Of a DNA stretch of 64,000 bases, positions 10,569 to 21,899 are shown piece by piece. The position numbers and the translations under genes were made by a program. The number at the start of each line of letters is the position of its first letter. Within the stretch, counting starts at the first letter, position 1. The stretch is from positions 22,388,535 through 22,452,534 of the forward strand of contig NC_045149.1 in assembly GCF_008831285.2 (NCBI RefSeq). The letters run 5' to 3'. The stretch is from Nymphaea colorata (taxonomy: Eukaryota > Streptophyta > Magnoliopsida > Nymphaeales > Nymphaeaceae). The notes beneath the pieces are model-generated. The model was not told where the DNA came from, searched no databases, and saw only the letters and a list, made by a program, of their open reading frames with translations.

Positions 10569-13500
10569 TTACTCAATTTCTTCATGCACTACTATGCCAA
10601 CAAGGCATGCAGATGTGATGGAATTTACAACTTGGCTCATGTTTGGTCTTAGATCCCTTTCTTCTTCAACGCACTGCAAAGCCACTTTAATTAGGGTTCC
10701 CATTATTGAGTTTTCAAACATTCCATACAATTGTGGATCTGCTATTTCTTCCACCCAATTCTGATTTGTTTTCACCATTTCTCTAATCCAAGGAATCAAC
10801 TGTTTGTTTCCAATTTCTCCATTTTCAAATATTTGTTGAGATCCAATGGAATTTCGGCCAGTCACCAACTCTAGTACTAAAATGCCATAGCTATATACAT
10901 CGACTTTGGATGTGATGGGCTGGTTCAAAATCCACTCAGGAGCCATATAGCCTCTTGTTCCTCTCACCCGAGAAAATTCAGAAATGTTATTTCCACCCCT
11001 ATCAAAAAGCTTGGACAAACCAAAGTCTGCCACTTTTGGCTGGAAATCTCTGTCAAGAAGAACATTTTGTGGTTTCACATCACAATGAAGCACCCATTCT
11101 AAGCACTCTTCATGAAGATAAGCAAGTGCCTTTGCTGTACCAAGTGCAATATTTAACCGATTTTCCCAAGTAAGCATCGTACTATTGCTAAACAAGTTCT
11201 TCTCTAATGACCCATTTTCCAAGTACTCGTAAACTAAGAGCCTATTTTGCTTTTCTGCACAAAATCCAAACATAGTCACCAAATTCATATGATTGATTCT
11301 TCCAATGGTGCTTACCTCACTCCAAAACTGTGCTTCTGATCCATGGCTCAAGCCCTCTAGCTTTTTTATGGCTACAACTCTCTTATCCTCTAAGACTCCT
11401 TTGTAAACCACCCCTGATCCACCCCTTCCGATTTCATCACTGAAATTTTTTGTAGCTTCCTTCAGCTCTTTGAAAGTGAACATTCTAAAGCCCATTGAGA
11501 CAGCCACATAGCCTTGATTGAGATTGTGGAGGTGGACTGTTTTCTTGTGCATATAAGCCCATCCAAATGCCACACATATTATTTCTGTTACCCCAAAAGC
11601 TATAACAAAACCGATTGGATACTTTAAATAGCCTTCCCTTGCTTGGCCGACTGCATAAGCTCTATCTAATTTCTTATATGGACTTACTTTTGAACAATCT
11701 AAGTTGGAATGGCCAAGAATGCCACTAAAGTTCATTTGTTTGGGAATTTTGACATACATGTTGCCAGCAATGTGAGGACCTGCAGATTGACCATTAAAGA
11801 GAATGCTTTTCAGGAAGCAGTTTCCTTCTCCATCCAGCTTATATATAAAACCACGGCACCTGCAGTCACTTTTGCATATGTTCTTGCAAGCTTCAAATGA
11901 TATTTGTGATTTGTAATCAAAATCATAGCCATAGAAATCTGTATGTGGAAGCTTAATAAAGTTCACTTTTGTCTCGTTGCAAAGAAGATCAAATTCTGGT
12001 TTGCAACCTTGAGTCCAGTCCGCAGCATCTTTCATACGAAAACCAGGAGGACAAGTGCATGTGGGGAACGGTTTGTAAAAACAAATACCATTTTCCCCAC
12101 AAAGGCCATGAACTCTACATCTTACCAATTTTGGCATCCATGAAACTTGCCAATTTTTTGTTGTGTCATTGAAGCTATACAGCCTCAGAATTCCATCAAA
12201 ATCCATCGTTAATCTTCTCTTGACTTTTAAGCCAAAATCTAGTGCAAAAAATTTCAACCCATCACTTGAAATAAATTGACCCATCTCGTCCAAAATTGCG
12301 TGCCTTGAACTATTATACCTATGAAAGATTTCCAAGCAAAACGGTGTTAGATAGAAATAATAAACTATAGAAGCTTAAATTAAGGCCAACCACCTTAACA
12401 ATATATAATATTTTTAGACAGCGGAGATTAAAATACTGCATGATGATGTAACAATATATGCACACCCCTGTGCATACATAGTGGTATGTAATAACAAAAA
12501 TACTTCTGATAAAATGAAAAAGGAAGGTTTTGAAAAAGGTAGAAAGAAGATTGCAAAAAAAGTAAAAAGAAAAAAAAACAAATTTTATTATTAAAAAATT
12601 CTGAAATATCCCAACCTTCTCCCTTTTATTGAAGGAGTGTATATTTGTGCACACAACTCGATTCAGAAGAAGATGGTGTGTAGAAGCACACAAGAGGACG
12701 AAGTCTGAGCTTGATAAGACCGCGAAGACATGAACTGTATGGGTGGAATCTATTGAAGTGTGACTTTATTGATGGTACTAAAATATCAGATCCACCTAAA
12801 ACTTTATGAATGCTATTCTATGTTTGCAGGAATCTGGAGTTTTTAATGTGAGAGGGAAAATGTGCACACAAACTGATTGGGAAGAGGATGGTGTGCAGAA
12901 GCACACAAGAGGACAAAGTCAGAAAGACCACCAAGACATGAACTGTATGGGTGGAATCTGAAAAGGCGTGACTTTATGATGGTACTAAAAGATCAGACCC
13001 TCCTAACACTTCAAGAATTTTATTTTTTGTTACAGTGAAATTCCGCCTATTCAAATGCACCCTGAGAGTTTTAGTGTTTTAGTGTATACTGACCACAACT
13101 TAAGTTATTAACAACACAAGATTAATTGACAAATAATTTTCATTAATTATGGCGTAAAATTCACCTGTATCGTTTAAGAATGTGAAGCAAGAAAGCTACA
13201 TATACAAATTAAAATCACCTGAGTTACGACTCCAAATTAAGTGAGTACCTGGTCCTTCGGTTTTGGAAGACATTATTGTCAGGGTTGGGCCAGTAGATGC
13301 TGGACGTGTAAGGCCCATCATAAATGAAACTCAGCACGCTGTCCTCATTGAATTGGGCAACATAGTAACCGCGGCTATGATTGCCCTCTGCTGCTCTAGA
13401 CACCAACCTCAAGGACCCCGATAATGATTGCCCTGGCAGCAATGTATCCGTCGGCTGGTCGAAGCTCTGCCACACCACCCCCCTCTCCCGGTTCAGCAGT

Positions 13501-13928
13501 ACCAGGTTCCCTGTTTCCCACAACTCCGCAACCTCCCCGGCACCGGCCCTGTCCTTGTTGGTGGTCGTCCACACGACGCTGCCATCTGCATCAAGCAGGG
13601 CGATGTCACCTGTTCTCTGGAAAGATAGCCGAGAGGCCCTGCTGTTTACCGGCCAGTCCCTGTTAGCCATCCAGACGACAGTCGCCGGATGGTTGAGCGT
13701 CTCGGCATACCAGATGGCAAAGGAGAATGCATTCTCGCCCACTTGGTAGAACCCCGCCTTGAACGTTCCATTCTCTGAAATAAGGACATCCACGGAAGGC
13801 CTCTCCACAGAGAGGTAGCTGCCTCGGTGGAGGGCATTCGAAGGCCGAGACGAAGCATTAAGGTTGAAGGGAAGAGATGTTACCATGACTAAGAAGAGAG
13901 TGAATGCCACCGATTTGGTGCTGCTCAT
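10569..13928 (-). CDS. S-domain receptor-like Ser/Thr kinase (ZmPK1 type), two exons, intact
   Basis: Exon 1 is 13249-13928 and exon 2 is 10569-12318. The GT-AG intron splits an Arg codon AG|G, and the join gives 809 residues, close to maize ZmPK1. A signal peptide (1 to about 27) follows the start MSSTKS; an ATG 11 codons upstream (13961) is in frame, but a paralogue begins at the equivalent of MSSTKS. Domains in order: mannose-type B-lectin (about 40-165, with WMANRDWPV and GNLVLLN), S-locus region, EGF-like Cys cluster (about 294-319), PAN/apple-like Cys cluster (351-418), one membrane span (461-483), kinase. The kinase has GRGGSG (524-529), VAIK lysine 545, HCDVKPQN with Asp 640, DFG at 658 and APE at 686. 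HCD instead of HRD makes it a non-RD kinase, usual in this family. By family knowledge it is a plasma-membrane receptor; the ligand is unknown. No lesion seen. Confidence 0.93.
12319..13248 (-). other. Intron of the receptor kinase gene, with an internal direct repeat
   Basis: The 930-base intron has donor GTACTC (after 13249) and acceptor TTTCATAG (before 12318). It contains two diverged direct copies of a block of about 145 bases (about 12659-12803 and 12868-13012), both with a gaactgtatgggtggaatct core. A third relative lies near 45016-45135, in the intron of the broken paralogue, so the block predates the gene duplication. Confidence 0.75.
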
Positions 13929-14032
13929 GATGAGAACGTCGGGTTTCTTTCTCTCTGTCAAGGGATCAAGGGAGAGAAGGAAGGAGCTGGAAGTTAAGGA
14001 AAGTTGGGGACATATAACTGTGATCTCGACAT

Positions 14033-14039
14033 CTTTATA
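14033..14039 (-). promoter_or_regulatory. Candidate TATA box of the receptor kinase gene
   Basis: Read on the minus strand the bases are TATAAAG, in an AGATATAAAGATG context, about 105 bases upstream of the chosen start codon. Position and sequence suit a plant core promoter. There is no expression evidence. Confidence 0.4.
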
Positions 14040-14261
14040 TCTTTTTGTGGAGTGGACTATCGAACTCGACTGTCTCTCTTAGCCCTACTTTCAAGGAATG
14101 CAGGAGCAAAACCACCGGGTCAACTACTCTTGCCTCAAAACGTGTGTTGACCAGCCAAAAAATTCCCGGGTCAACTACTCTTGCCTGAATTTATAGCGGC
14201 AGATAAAGGACTTTAGGGACCTATTGCTTGACTCTGAAGTCCTGGAGGAAATTCAGTATTT

Positions 14262-14350
14262 ACCAAGCTTTTCTCTTTCCATCCTTATTCTCAATCAATA
14301 TAATCCAACCTTTTTCACTGAAATCAATAACAATAATGGTAGTACCCGTT
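14262..14350 (-). promoter_or_regulatory. Upstream block shared by receptor-kinase paralogues
   Basis: This block contains ctcaatcaatataatccaac followed by a gtagtaccc motif. It matches, with divergence, 41478-41560 and 61655-61735, which lie upstream of other exon 1 copies of the family. It sits 330-420 bases upstream of the intact gene's start. Conservation could mean regulatory use or just common ancestry. Confidence 0.35.
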
Positions 14351-14399
14351 GGCGTCAATTACATATCAATTACAATCTTTCTTTCAGATAGGATCATTC

Positions 14400-14730
14400 G
14401 TCATTGGCTTGTTGATCCATGAGAAGGTTCGACCTTGAAGAGACGTCGAGCCATGGAAGTGTTGGATCATACGGCGTAATAAAGCTCCTCCAAGAGCTAA
14501 TTGGGTATTGTTTCTGTTGGTCAAATTCCAAGAAAGCAACATTGATTAAGTCAATATTGCTTGGTGATGTTCCCCGAACTTTGAAGTCAAGGCATGGTCA
14601 AAGCCACGCGTTTACACGTAGCCTGGGTCGGTGATCCACATCCGCATTGCTGAGATCATATCCCCATTGGTTGCAAAATGAATCAATCCGACATATTAAA
14701 TTAATTGCCTTGTTTAGTTTTATAAAGATT
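14400..14730. other. Sequence between the receptor kinase promoter and the gypsy element
   Basis: No gene is recognised. It ends with the target-site repeat gtaag of the gypsy element. Confidence 0.4.
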
Positions 14731-14735
14731 GTAAG

Positions 14736-15141
14736 TTTCACGGGCTGACAATTTCGGCCCGTGCGGCGCAGCAAAAACCTGATTGCCGCAAACCTTCAAA
14801 CCACCGAACGAGACGCAAAAGTAGTTTGAGAAAACAAATGTATAAAGAATGCTTGTGAATAAAGAAATATCGCAATGTATTCGCTTGGAAAATTAGTACA
14901 TCACGAGAAAGATAAGTAAGGAGAATGATCTCGACTTTACTTATGTAGGATGGCCGGGGCCGCTTACAGGATTCTCATGCCGACCACCCAAAACAAGAAA
15001 TCTCAATACTTGACACTTAGACTGGTGGGAGGGTACTCCCTTACAAGTAAACATGCATAAGCAAATGACTCAACATAAGCAAAAGAAGCACAATGCAAAA
15101 CAAAGCAAAGGACTGTACAGACTCCCAGACACAGGGGAACA
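14736..15141 (-). repeat. 3' LTR of the gypsy element
   Basis: 406 bases, starting (plus strand) tttcacgggctgac and ending ggggaaca. The first bases should be TG, as in the related LTR at 31385; here TT, a point change. Next to it, 15142-15155 is purine-rich on the minus strand (gaaggggggagcc), the polypurine tract. Confidence 0.9.
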
Positions 15142-15157
15142 GGCTCCCCCCTTCAAG

Positions 15158-16586
15158 TTATGTGCCGTCTTCGGCGCCAGCAGTTTCATGATAGGCCTTG
15201 ACTTCCAGCGGGTAGCGCTGCTTCATGCGGAATGCATACTCCAAGGTGAGGTTGTGTTCGCCTATCCACTTCACTTGGTACTTCTTCGGCTCCCCCAAGT
15301 AGTTTGTCTTGTGCCGAAGAATCTCTTCCATCTGACGGTCCGCCGCTCGCTTGCTCGGCGGGGCTCGCTGCAGGATCGGGTCTCGTTCTGGAACGCTTCG
15401 CTCGGGGTCTTTCTTATCGACATAGAAGGGCTTCAGGTTACAAACATGGAACACTGAATGCACCTTAAAGTCTGGCGGTAAGTCTAGCTTGTAGGCTAGC
15501 TTTCCGTTTCTCTTCAGCACTGTGAAGGGTCCCTCATACTTGCAGATCAATGACCTGTGTCGACCATGAAAAATGTCTGTGCGATCAGGATAGAGCTTTA
15601 CGAGGACTTGATCACCCATTCGAAATTTCATTGGCCTTCGATTCCGATCTGCAAACTTTTTCATCTTTTTGGTGGCCTTGTGTAAGAACGCTTTAGCCAT
15701 ATCGGTCTGTTCCTGCCAAACGCGAACGAACTGGTAGGCAAAAGTGGGTCTTCCCTTTTCTTGGGCTGCAAGGGTATGCGGCATCAACGGTTGTTTTCAG
15801 TGGCTATTTCGAATGGACTATGTCCAGAAGACTCGCTCTTCTGCAAATCGTAGCAAAATTGAGCTACATCCAACAATTTCACCCAATTCTTTTGATTCGC
15901 ACTCACATAGTGTCGAAGGTATTGTTCCAACAATCCGTTGATTCGTTCAGTTTGACCGTCCGTTTGAGGGTGGAAACTTGTTGAGAACAATAAATCCGAA
16001 CCTAACAAACGAAATACTTCGCGCCAAAATTTCCCTGTGAAGCGAGCGTCCCGATCACTGACAATGCTTTTCGGCACGCCCCAATGCTTGACAATATGCT
16101 TCATGAACAACTCAGCCGTCTTTTCCGCGGCACATTCTTTAGAGGATGGGATGAAGGTGGCATACTTTGAAAATCTATCCACAACCACAAGGATGGAGCT
16201 GAATCCGTCAACTTTGGGCAAGCTGACGATGAAGTCCATGGAGAGGCATTCCCACGGACGTTCTGGAATAGGAAGAGGCTCCAGGAGACCGGCAGGCTTC
16301 TGGTTTGTTCCCTTGTTCTGCTGACAGATCAAGCATGTTTTCACATATGCTTCAACGTCGTCGCACATCTGTGGCCAGTAGTAGCCACGTTCGAGCAGTG
16401 CCAGTGTCCGCTCCTGGCAGGATGGCCAGCCCACAACGAGTCATGACACTCCTTCAGCAACTCTCGTCGGAGATTGCCCCATCTAGGCACGTACACTCGT
16501 CCGCCCTTTGCCATCAAAAGTCCATCTTGTAGCCAGAATCGTCGCGTCTTTCCCACCTCCGTTGTTTCGACCAAGTGCTTGGCCAC
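15158..16586 (-). pseudogene. Integrase and chromodomain-like tail of the gypsy element
   Basis: The zinc-binding HHCC region is split by a frameshift: two His in ECHDSLWAGHPA (16341-16586) and CLICQQ in the next frame (15784-16434). The catalytic core shows D (LSMDFIVSLP), D (IVSDRDARF) and E (GQTERINGLLEQYL). A second break near 15785 separates the C-terminal part (15158-15787), which has a GPY/F-like region and ends in a diverged chromodomain with KKYQVKWIGEHN. In chromoviruses this tail helps target chromatin. Confidence 0.88.
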
Positions 16587-16851
16587 TGGGTCCTACTTCA
16601 TGCCTTCTCAAATCTGCCCGAGAAGAGCACCCTCGAGTTGCGCTTCGGATGATGCTGTCCAGGTAGCTGCCAACTCCGCCTTCCGACCCAGTGCATCGGC
16701 TACGACGTTTATCTTCTCTGCCTTGTATTCCAAGGCAAAATCGAATTCTGCAAGGAATTCCTGCCATCGAGCTTGCTTCGGACTCAACTTCTTTTGAGTT
16801 TGCTACATTATCAGTCTTTACCACGAATTGGGACCCCAATAAGTAATGCCT

Positions 16852-18569
16852 TCATGTGCGAAGACAATGAATAATGGTCATCATTTCCTTTTCGTGCACG
16901 GAGTACCGTCGTTCCGCGTCTTTCAGCTTCCGACTCTCATAGGCAACTGGATGACCTTCCTGCATCAAAACTCCGCCAATGGCAAAATCTGATGCATCTG
17001 TGTGGACTTCAAATTTCCTTGTGTGGTCGGGCAACCTGAGCACAGGCTCCTGCGTCAGGGCCCTCTTCAACTTGTCGAAGGCATCTTTTTCGAGCTCTTC
17101 CCAAGCCCAAGTTCGGTTTTTCTTTAACAAATCAGAGAGATGCGCAGTTATCAAAGAATACCCCTCAATGAATCGTCGATAGTAATTCGCCAAACCGAGA
17201 AAAGAACGTAGTTCCGGTACATTGGTTGGCGGTTTCCAGTCTCGAATTGCCCTCACCTTTTCTGTGTCCATTCACAGCTGACCTTTTCCCACAATGTGAC
17301 CGAGAAAACTTATTTCCGATTGGCCGAATAGGCACTTCTCGCGCTTCACATAGAGTTCGTTTTCCTCCAATACCTTGAACATTGTTCGCAAGTATTCCAC
17401 ATGGTCCCTCATGGAGCTGTTGTACACTACAATGTCATCAAGATAGACTACCATGAACTTATCTAAGTACGGATAGAATATCTTATTCATTAGAGTTGAA
17501 AAAGTGGCTGGAGCATTTGTCAATCCGAACGGCATTACAAGAATTCAAAGGCACCGTAACGAGTGACGCCATCGCCATCAATAATTCAAACTTGCCAATA
17601 TCCTGATCTGAGGTCTAACTTGAAAAACACTTGAGCTTTGCCTAGTTGATCAAACAGATCTGCAATCAAAGGTAAGGGGTACTTGTTCTTCACCGTTACC
17701 TTATTTAACGCTCGAGAATCCACACATAGCCTTTTGGAGCCGTCATGCTTCGCTTGGAATAACACTGGTGCACCAAAAGGAGCTTTGGAGGGTCTGATTA
17801 TACCTCCAGCTAGCATCTCGTCCAACTATCGCCGAAGTTCTCTTAATTCTGCTGGGACCATTCGATATGGTGCCATTGCCAGGGGTTTGGCACCACGAAG
17901 GAGTTCGATGACATGATATACCTCACGTCGAGGTGGCAGCCGGCTAGGGAGCTCCGCAGGCATTGTTCCTGGAAATTCCACTAAGACAGGCGCAAGCGCC
18001 TCTGGGACCAAACCAGGGGAGTCATTAGTCACTTCCCTGATTGCCACCAAGTACGTCTCTTCGCCGTGCTTGAGGCCTTTCTTCAACTGAAGGGCATATA
18101 TCATTGCGGCTTTGCCCTTATCCCTCTTTATCGATGTTACTGGAACCATACAAGGGGACTTATCATACATGATACTAATACTGCGTAGGTGCGGCATTGG
18201 GACCATTTTCGCAGTACTAAGGAGCTCCATGCCTAGAATCATTCGGAAATCATCCATCGGGACCACCGAGAAGTTGGTCATTCCTTACCAACTCTCAATC
18301 TTCACAACCGCATCCCGGGCCACTCCGTGGATGGGTTTGGCCTTTGAGTTCACCGCCTTCATGCGTAACACTCCCCTCTCAAGGGTTAGGCCTAGTCTCA
18401 TCACCTCCTCAACTGAGACAAAGTTATGTGTGGCTCCCGTGTCTACCATAGCCAGGGTAGACCTTCCATTTACCAGAATTTCCAAGTACATGAGGTCGTT
18501 ATAAGGTGTCGCTGTCACCTTCACTTTTTCCTTCCTTTTTATGGTGTTCAAAAGTTGAAGTGCACCCAT
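16852..18569 (-). pseudogene. pol of the gypsy element: protease, reverse transcriptase, RNase H
   Basis: The retropepsin motif VDTGATHNFVS is in 18285-18569. Reverse transcriptase follows in 17586-18281 ([10 protein letters not shown]) and 17272-17535 (MPFGLTNAPATF and active site YLDDIV). Between these, at 17536-17585, a frameshift and a TAA break the frame. RNase H is in 16852-17271 ([24 protein letters not shown]). All parts are in the usual order. The domains themselves are well preserved, so the copy is not ancient. Confidence 0.9.
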
Positions 18570-18575
18570 CTTTGG

Positions 18576-19641
18576 TCATTCCCCTTCTTCACCTTGTACC
18601 GCATTAGCAGATTGCCTTGAAGAGCTTGCTTGATTGTTCCTGTTTACACGCTTTGGACATTGCCTTTCTAAGTGATTGTCATCACAAAACCAACATTTCA
18701 ACACTCTATTCTGAGAGTTGTCGTTTCTGCGAAAGAAAGTTCTTCTTTCGACTTGGCGGTGAGTTGATGGTTCATCTTTCCGTTCCCTTCGATCATCTTT
18801 ATTTCTTTCATGGTCAGACTTCCTCGACGGCTTGAAGGCGTTAGTGTAGCTCTTGCGCTGAGTATCAGCCAAACGTTCTGCTACCACATAAGCATCCTCC
18901 AAGGTCTCCGGATTTCTCCTTTCCACTTCGAAATTGTGCCCACTGACTGAAGTCCCAAATAAATCAGTTCAATTTATCTTGTTCTTGCATATCTGGCACA
19001 TCTAACATCAGCCTTTGATCGGCCCTCACGTAATCTCGCAAGGATCCGGTATGTTTCAATTCACCAACCATCCGATAGGCTTGGCGTGTCGCATTCGGGG
19101 GCATGAAGTAAGTTTTTAACTCTCGCTGAAAATCATCGAAAGTGTCCATTGTACAGATCTTCTTTTGAATGTCGAGCCTTTTCCTTCTCCACCATGCCAC
19201 AACATCGCTCTCTAGCAACATAGCCGCAGTTTTGACTTGAAAGTCGTTCCCCATAACGCCTTGCAAGTCCAGGTAATACTCCACTTGGAATAAAAAGTTG
19301 TCGATCACTCGACTATCCCGAGTTCCATTGTATTTAGCTGGTCTCTGAACGTCGACCCTCGCTGGCCGATCGTCACCTCAACCTACAGAGATTTGTCGCT
19401 GTAGTGTGCGGTTCTTTACCTGAAGTTCCTTGACTTCAGCCTGTAACGTGGTCACTGTGTCAGTCAGTGCCCGATTCATGGCCACTTGGTCGGCCATTTG
19501 TTCCCGTAGTACCTTCATCTCGTCCTTAATTTCTCCGGAGGACTCAGCTGCATTACCCAACACTTCTTCATGAGTAGTTATGTCGGTAGTCAGCTTGTTC
19601 ACCATCTCGGTCAGGTCTTCCTGACCCTGGGATGTACCCAT
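18576..19641 (-). pseudogene. gag of the gypsy element (coat protein), broken
   Basis: The N-terminal part (19378-19641, start MGTSQGQEDLTEM) is a predicted coiled coil with MADQVAMNRALTDTV. An in-frame TGA after ISVG (about 19378) interrupts it. The central retrotransposon gag domain is 18964-19308 (VAWWRRKR, FQRELKTYFMPP). After a further frame break comes a basic region and a zinc knuckle CWFCDDNHLERQC (CX2CX3HX4C) in 18576-18926. Gag forms the particle that packages the element RNA. Confidence 0.88.
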
Positions 19642-19652
19642 CTCGTCAGAAT

Positions 19653-20052
19653 GGGCTGACAACTTCGGCCCGTGCGGCGCGGCAAGAACCTGATTGCCGC
19701 AAGCCTTCAAACCACCGAACGAGGTGCAAAAGTAGTTTGAGAAAACAAGTGTATAAAGAATGCTTGTGAATAAAGAAATCTCGCAATGTATTCGCTTGGA
19801 AAATTAGTACATCACGAGAAAGATAAGTAAGGAGAATGATCTCGATTTTACTTATGTAGGATGGCCGAGGCCGCTTACAGGATTCCCATGCCGACCACCC
19901 AAAACAAGAAATCCCAATACTTGACACTTAGACCGGTGGGAGGGTACTCCCTTACAAGTAAACATGCATAAGCAAATGACTCAACATAAGCAAAGGAAGT
20001 ACAATGCAAAACAAAGCAAAGGACTGTACAGACTCCCAGACACAGGGGAACA
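19653..20052 (-). repeat. 5' LTR of the gypsy element, inner end deleted
   Basis: The copy matches the other LTR from gggctgac onward. The inner end, primer-binding site and leader are missing; gag sequence runs directly into gggctgac. The related element at 31385 keeps this part. Confidence 0.88.
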
Positions 20053-20057
20053 GTAAG

Positions 20058-20373
20058 AATCATTTTACATATTTTATTCATTTATTTTTTTGAAATAATT
20101 TGAATATTTGTTTTTGGTTTATGACATATTTCTTCGATTTGTAAGATTTGACCTATAAATCTGGGTCCTTCGGCCACTGTTATTCTTATGTGGTTTGCCG
20201 TACGTGGAAAGTGAAGGGTGAGGATAGGAATCCACAAATCCTATCTGTGTCGAATATTGCAGAATGAAAACTTAAAAATATCGTTAAAAATACTAGCTCA
20301 TGTTCATGTAATTGTTGTTCGTTTAGCAACAAATTTTACATTTTTAGCTATCTATCAACATCTGATACCAACA

Positions 20374-20436
<63 letters not shown>

Positions 20437-21585
20437 GTGTGTGTATAATATTTTAATTATAAATCCATATGGGTACGTTAGTCCAAGTTTCAACGCTCCC
20501 ATCTCCCTCATAACATCGCATAAAGGAGTTAGATCATCAGGTTTTAACTATAGGGCCATTTCTATCTTATACAGTTTCAGGATGATCTCTTTTCACGAAC
20601 AGCGACTCCAAGTTTTCGGTGAAAAGCTGAAGCTAGCTTTCTTGATGGTGACAAGTATCGCGTTTCATGGTTTTGGGTAGGGATTTGGAGAAGCGGTAGA
20701 AATATGCAACAACAAAAATGAGTGGGATATCTGACTCTTTTGTCTCTGACTGAGGTCTAGTTTGAAAAGTTGTGGGGGCCATGAGTACTTTTGATGGTAG
20801 GAGGAAAGTAGAAAGTTTCAGAAGATTGAATGACATTGGTTCCAATTGAAATTTCCTCAGGTTGGCGGAGCAGCTATGAAACACTAAATATATGGTTAAG
20901 AAATCTTCAATTGACTAGAGGCATTGACCCAGATCTCGTCGAGCTATCTTATCTAACACTTAAGTTCACTTAAGTTCCAACACAAAATTACAAAATTAAG
21001 CTTTTTAATAGACGACTATCAACATGGAGTGGATTTGTTTTCTAACTTTCCATATCACTTTTTGTAAGCACGATTTTACGTGAAATCTCTTGAAGATTTC
21101 CTAGTTTATCATTTCTTAGATTATTTACAACTTGAATAGGCTTTCATTAATGCAAACAACTGAGGCCATGCATGTTTGATGTTCCGAAGGACCTTTTTCT
21201 ACTTTAAATAAAAGTTTGTTCGTCCAATACTATAAGACAACAGTTCCATGAGATTTAGCAGGTCGAGTTGGCTGCCGTTTAGATAGTACATCATTGATCA
21301 TCTGTTTGATTCTTACGGTTTTACTTTTTTTTTTTACTGCAAATGATGACAATGCATGCGGTCACCTAAGTCTCGAAGCAGAACCTCAATAGCGAGAGAT
21401 TTTGGACTTTGGCATCTCGTGTATCACCCAGTACGATGAGGCAACAAACACGTTGACCCTCTCTCTAACATTTTGATTTGGATTAAAATCCAAGAAAAAA
21501 AGGTGGTGGGTCCGACCTTTTTTTTTTTCCTTGATTATTACATAGACTATGGTGAGCCCGAGGTGCGTGTAAACCGGTGTCTAAG
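20058..21585. other. AT-rich intergenic sequence with (AT)n at 20377-20431
   Basis: About 27 TA units at 20377-20431. Short frames at 20441-20884 show no family features. Confidence 0.5.
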
Positions 21586-21589
21586 GCAC

Positions 21590-21895
21590 GAAGGTTCTCA
21601 ATCAAGAGAGTCCCGGATGTTGGGTCTTGAGATTGGAATTATCTTTTAACAAAGATCTCGAGTCAAGACCAACCATTGAATCCAAATCTGTGAAAAATGG
21701 ATCATTAATTTAGACCTCCTATGTCTTAAAATCGGAATAAGTAGTCGGTTTCTAATCCCTACTCTTTTAACTTTACATATCGTGTTAAAATGGACTTATA
21801 ACTTAGAACTAACTATGGAATTCTTATAACGTTGACCTATTTTCAAGTGAAGTCAAAACCAAATCCATGAGTTCTCCGAACACCCTGGTCTAGGG
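21590..21895. repeat. Dispersed repeat, copy 1 (partner 55690-55930)
   Basis: Shares gtcaagaccaaccattgaat and tagtcggttt with 55766-55855, in the same order and orientation. Just right of it, tagggatgtcaatggatc (21892) resembles a hAT MITE end, without a visible partner end. Confidence 0.7.
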
Positions 21896-21899
21896 ATGT

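Larger units (their letters stand above)
14736..20052 (-). mobile_element. Ty3/gypsy chromovirus LTR retrotransposon, defective
   Basis: Two LTRs of about 400 bases flank gag-pol on the minus strand. The exact 5-base repeat gtaag sits at 14731-14735 and 20053-20057, so both ends are the original insertion ends. Coding order on the minus strand is gag, protease, reverse transcriptase, RNase H, integrase, chromodomain-like tail, which defines a chromovirus. By eye the LTRs differ at about 16 of 400 bases, mostly transitions. Stops and frameshifts are spread through gag and pol, and the primer-binding site is deleted, so it cannot move by itself. It lies about 800 bases upstream of the intact receptor kinase start. 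Confidence 0.95.

Noticed and set aside
13381-13749. Plus-strand open frames across the receptor-kinase exon 1
   Set aside because: They are antisense shadows of the GC-rich B-lectin exon; the minus-strand frame has the recognisable domain.
16037-16797. Plus-strand open frames across the gypsy integrase
   Set aside because: Antisense shadows of integrase and RNase H; no family features of their own.
20633-20884. Minus-strand frame of 83 codons as a gene
   Set aside because: No domain, splice support or codon pattern that separates it from chance.
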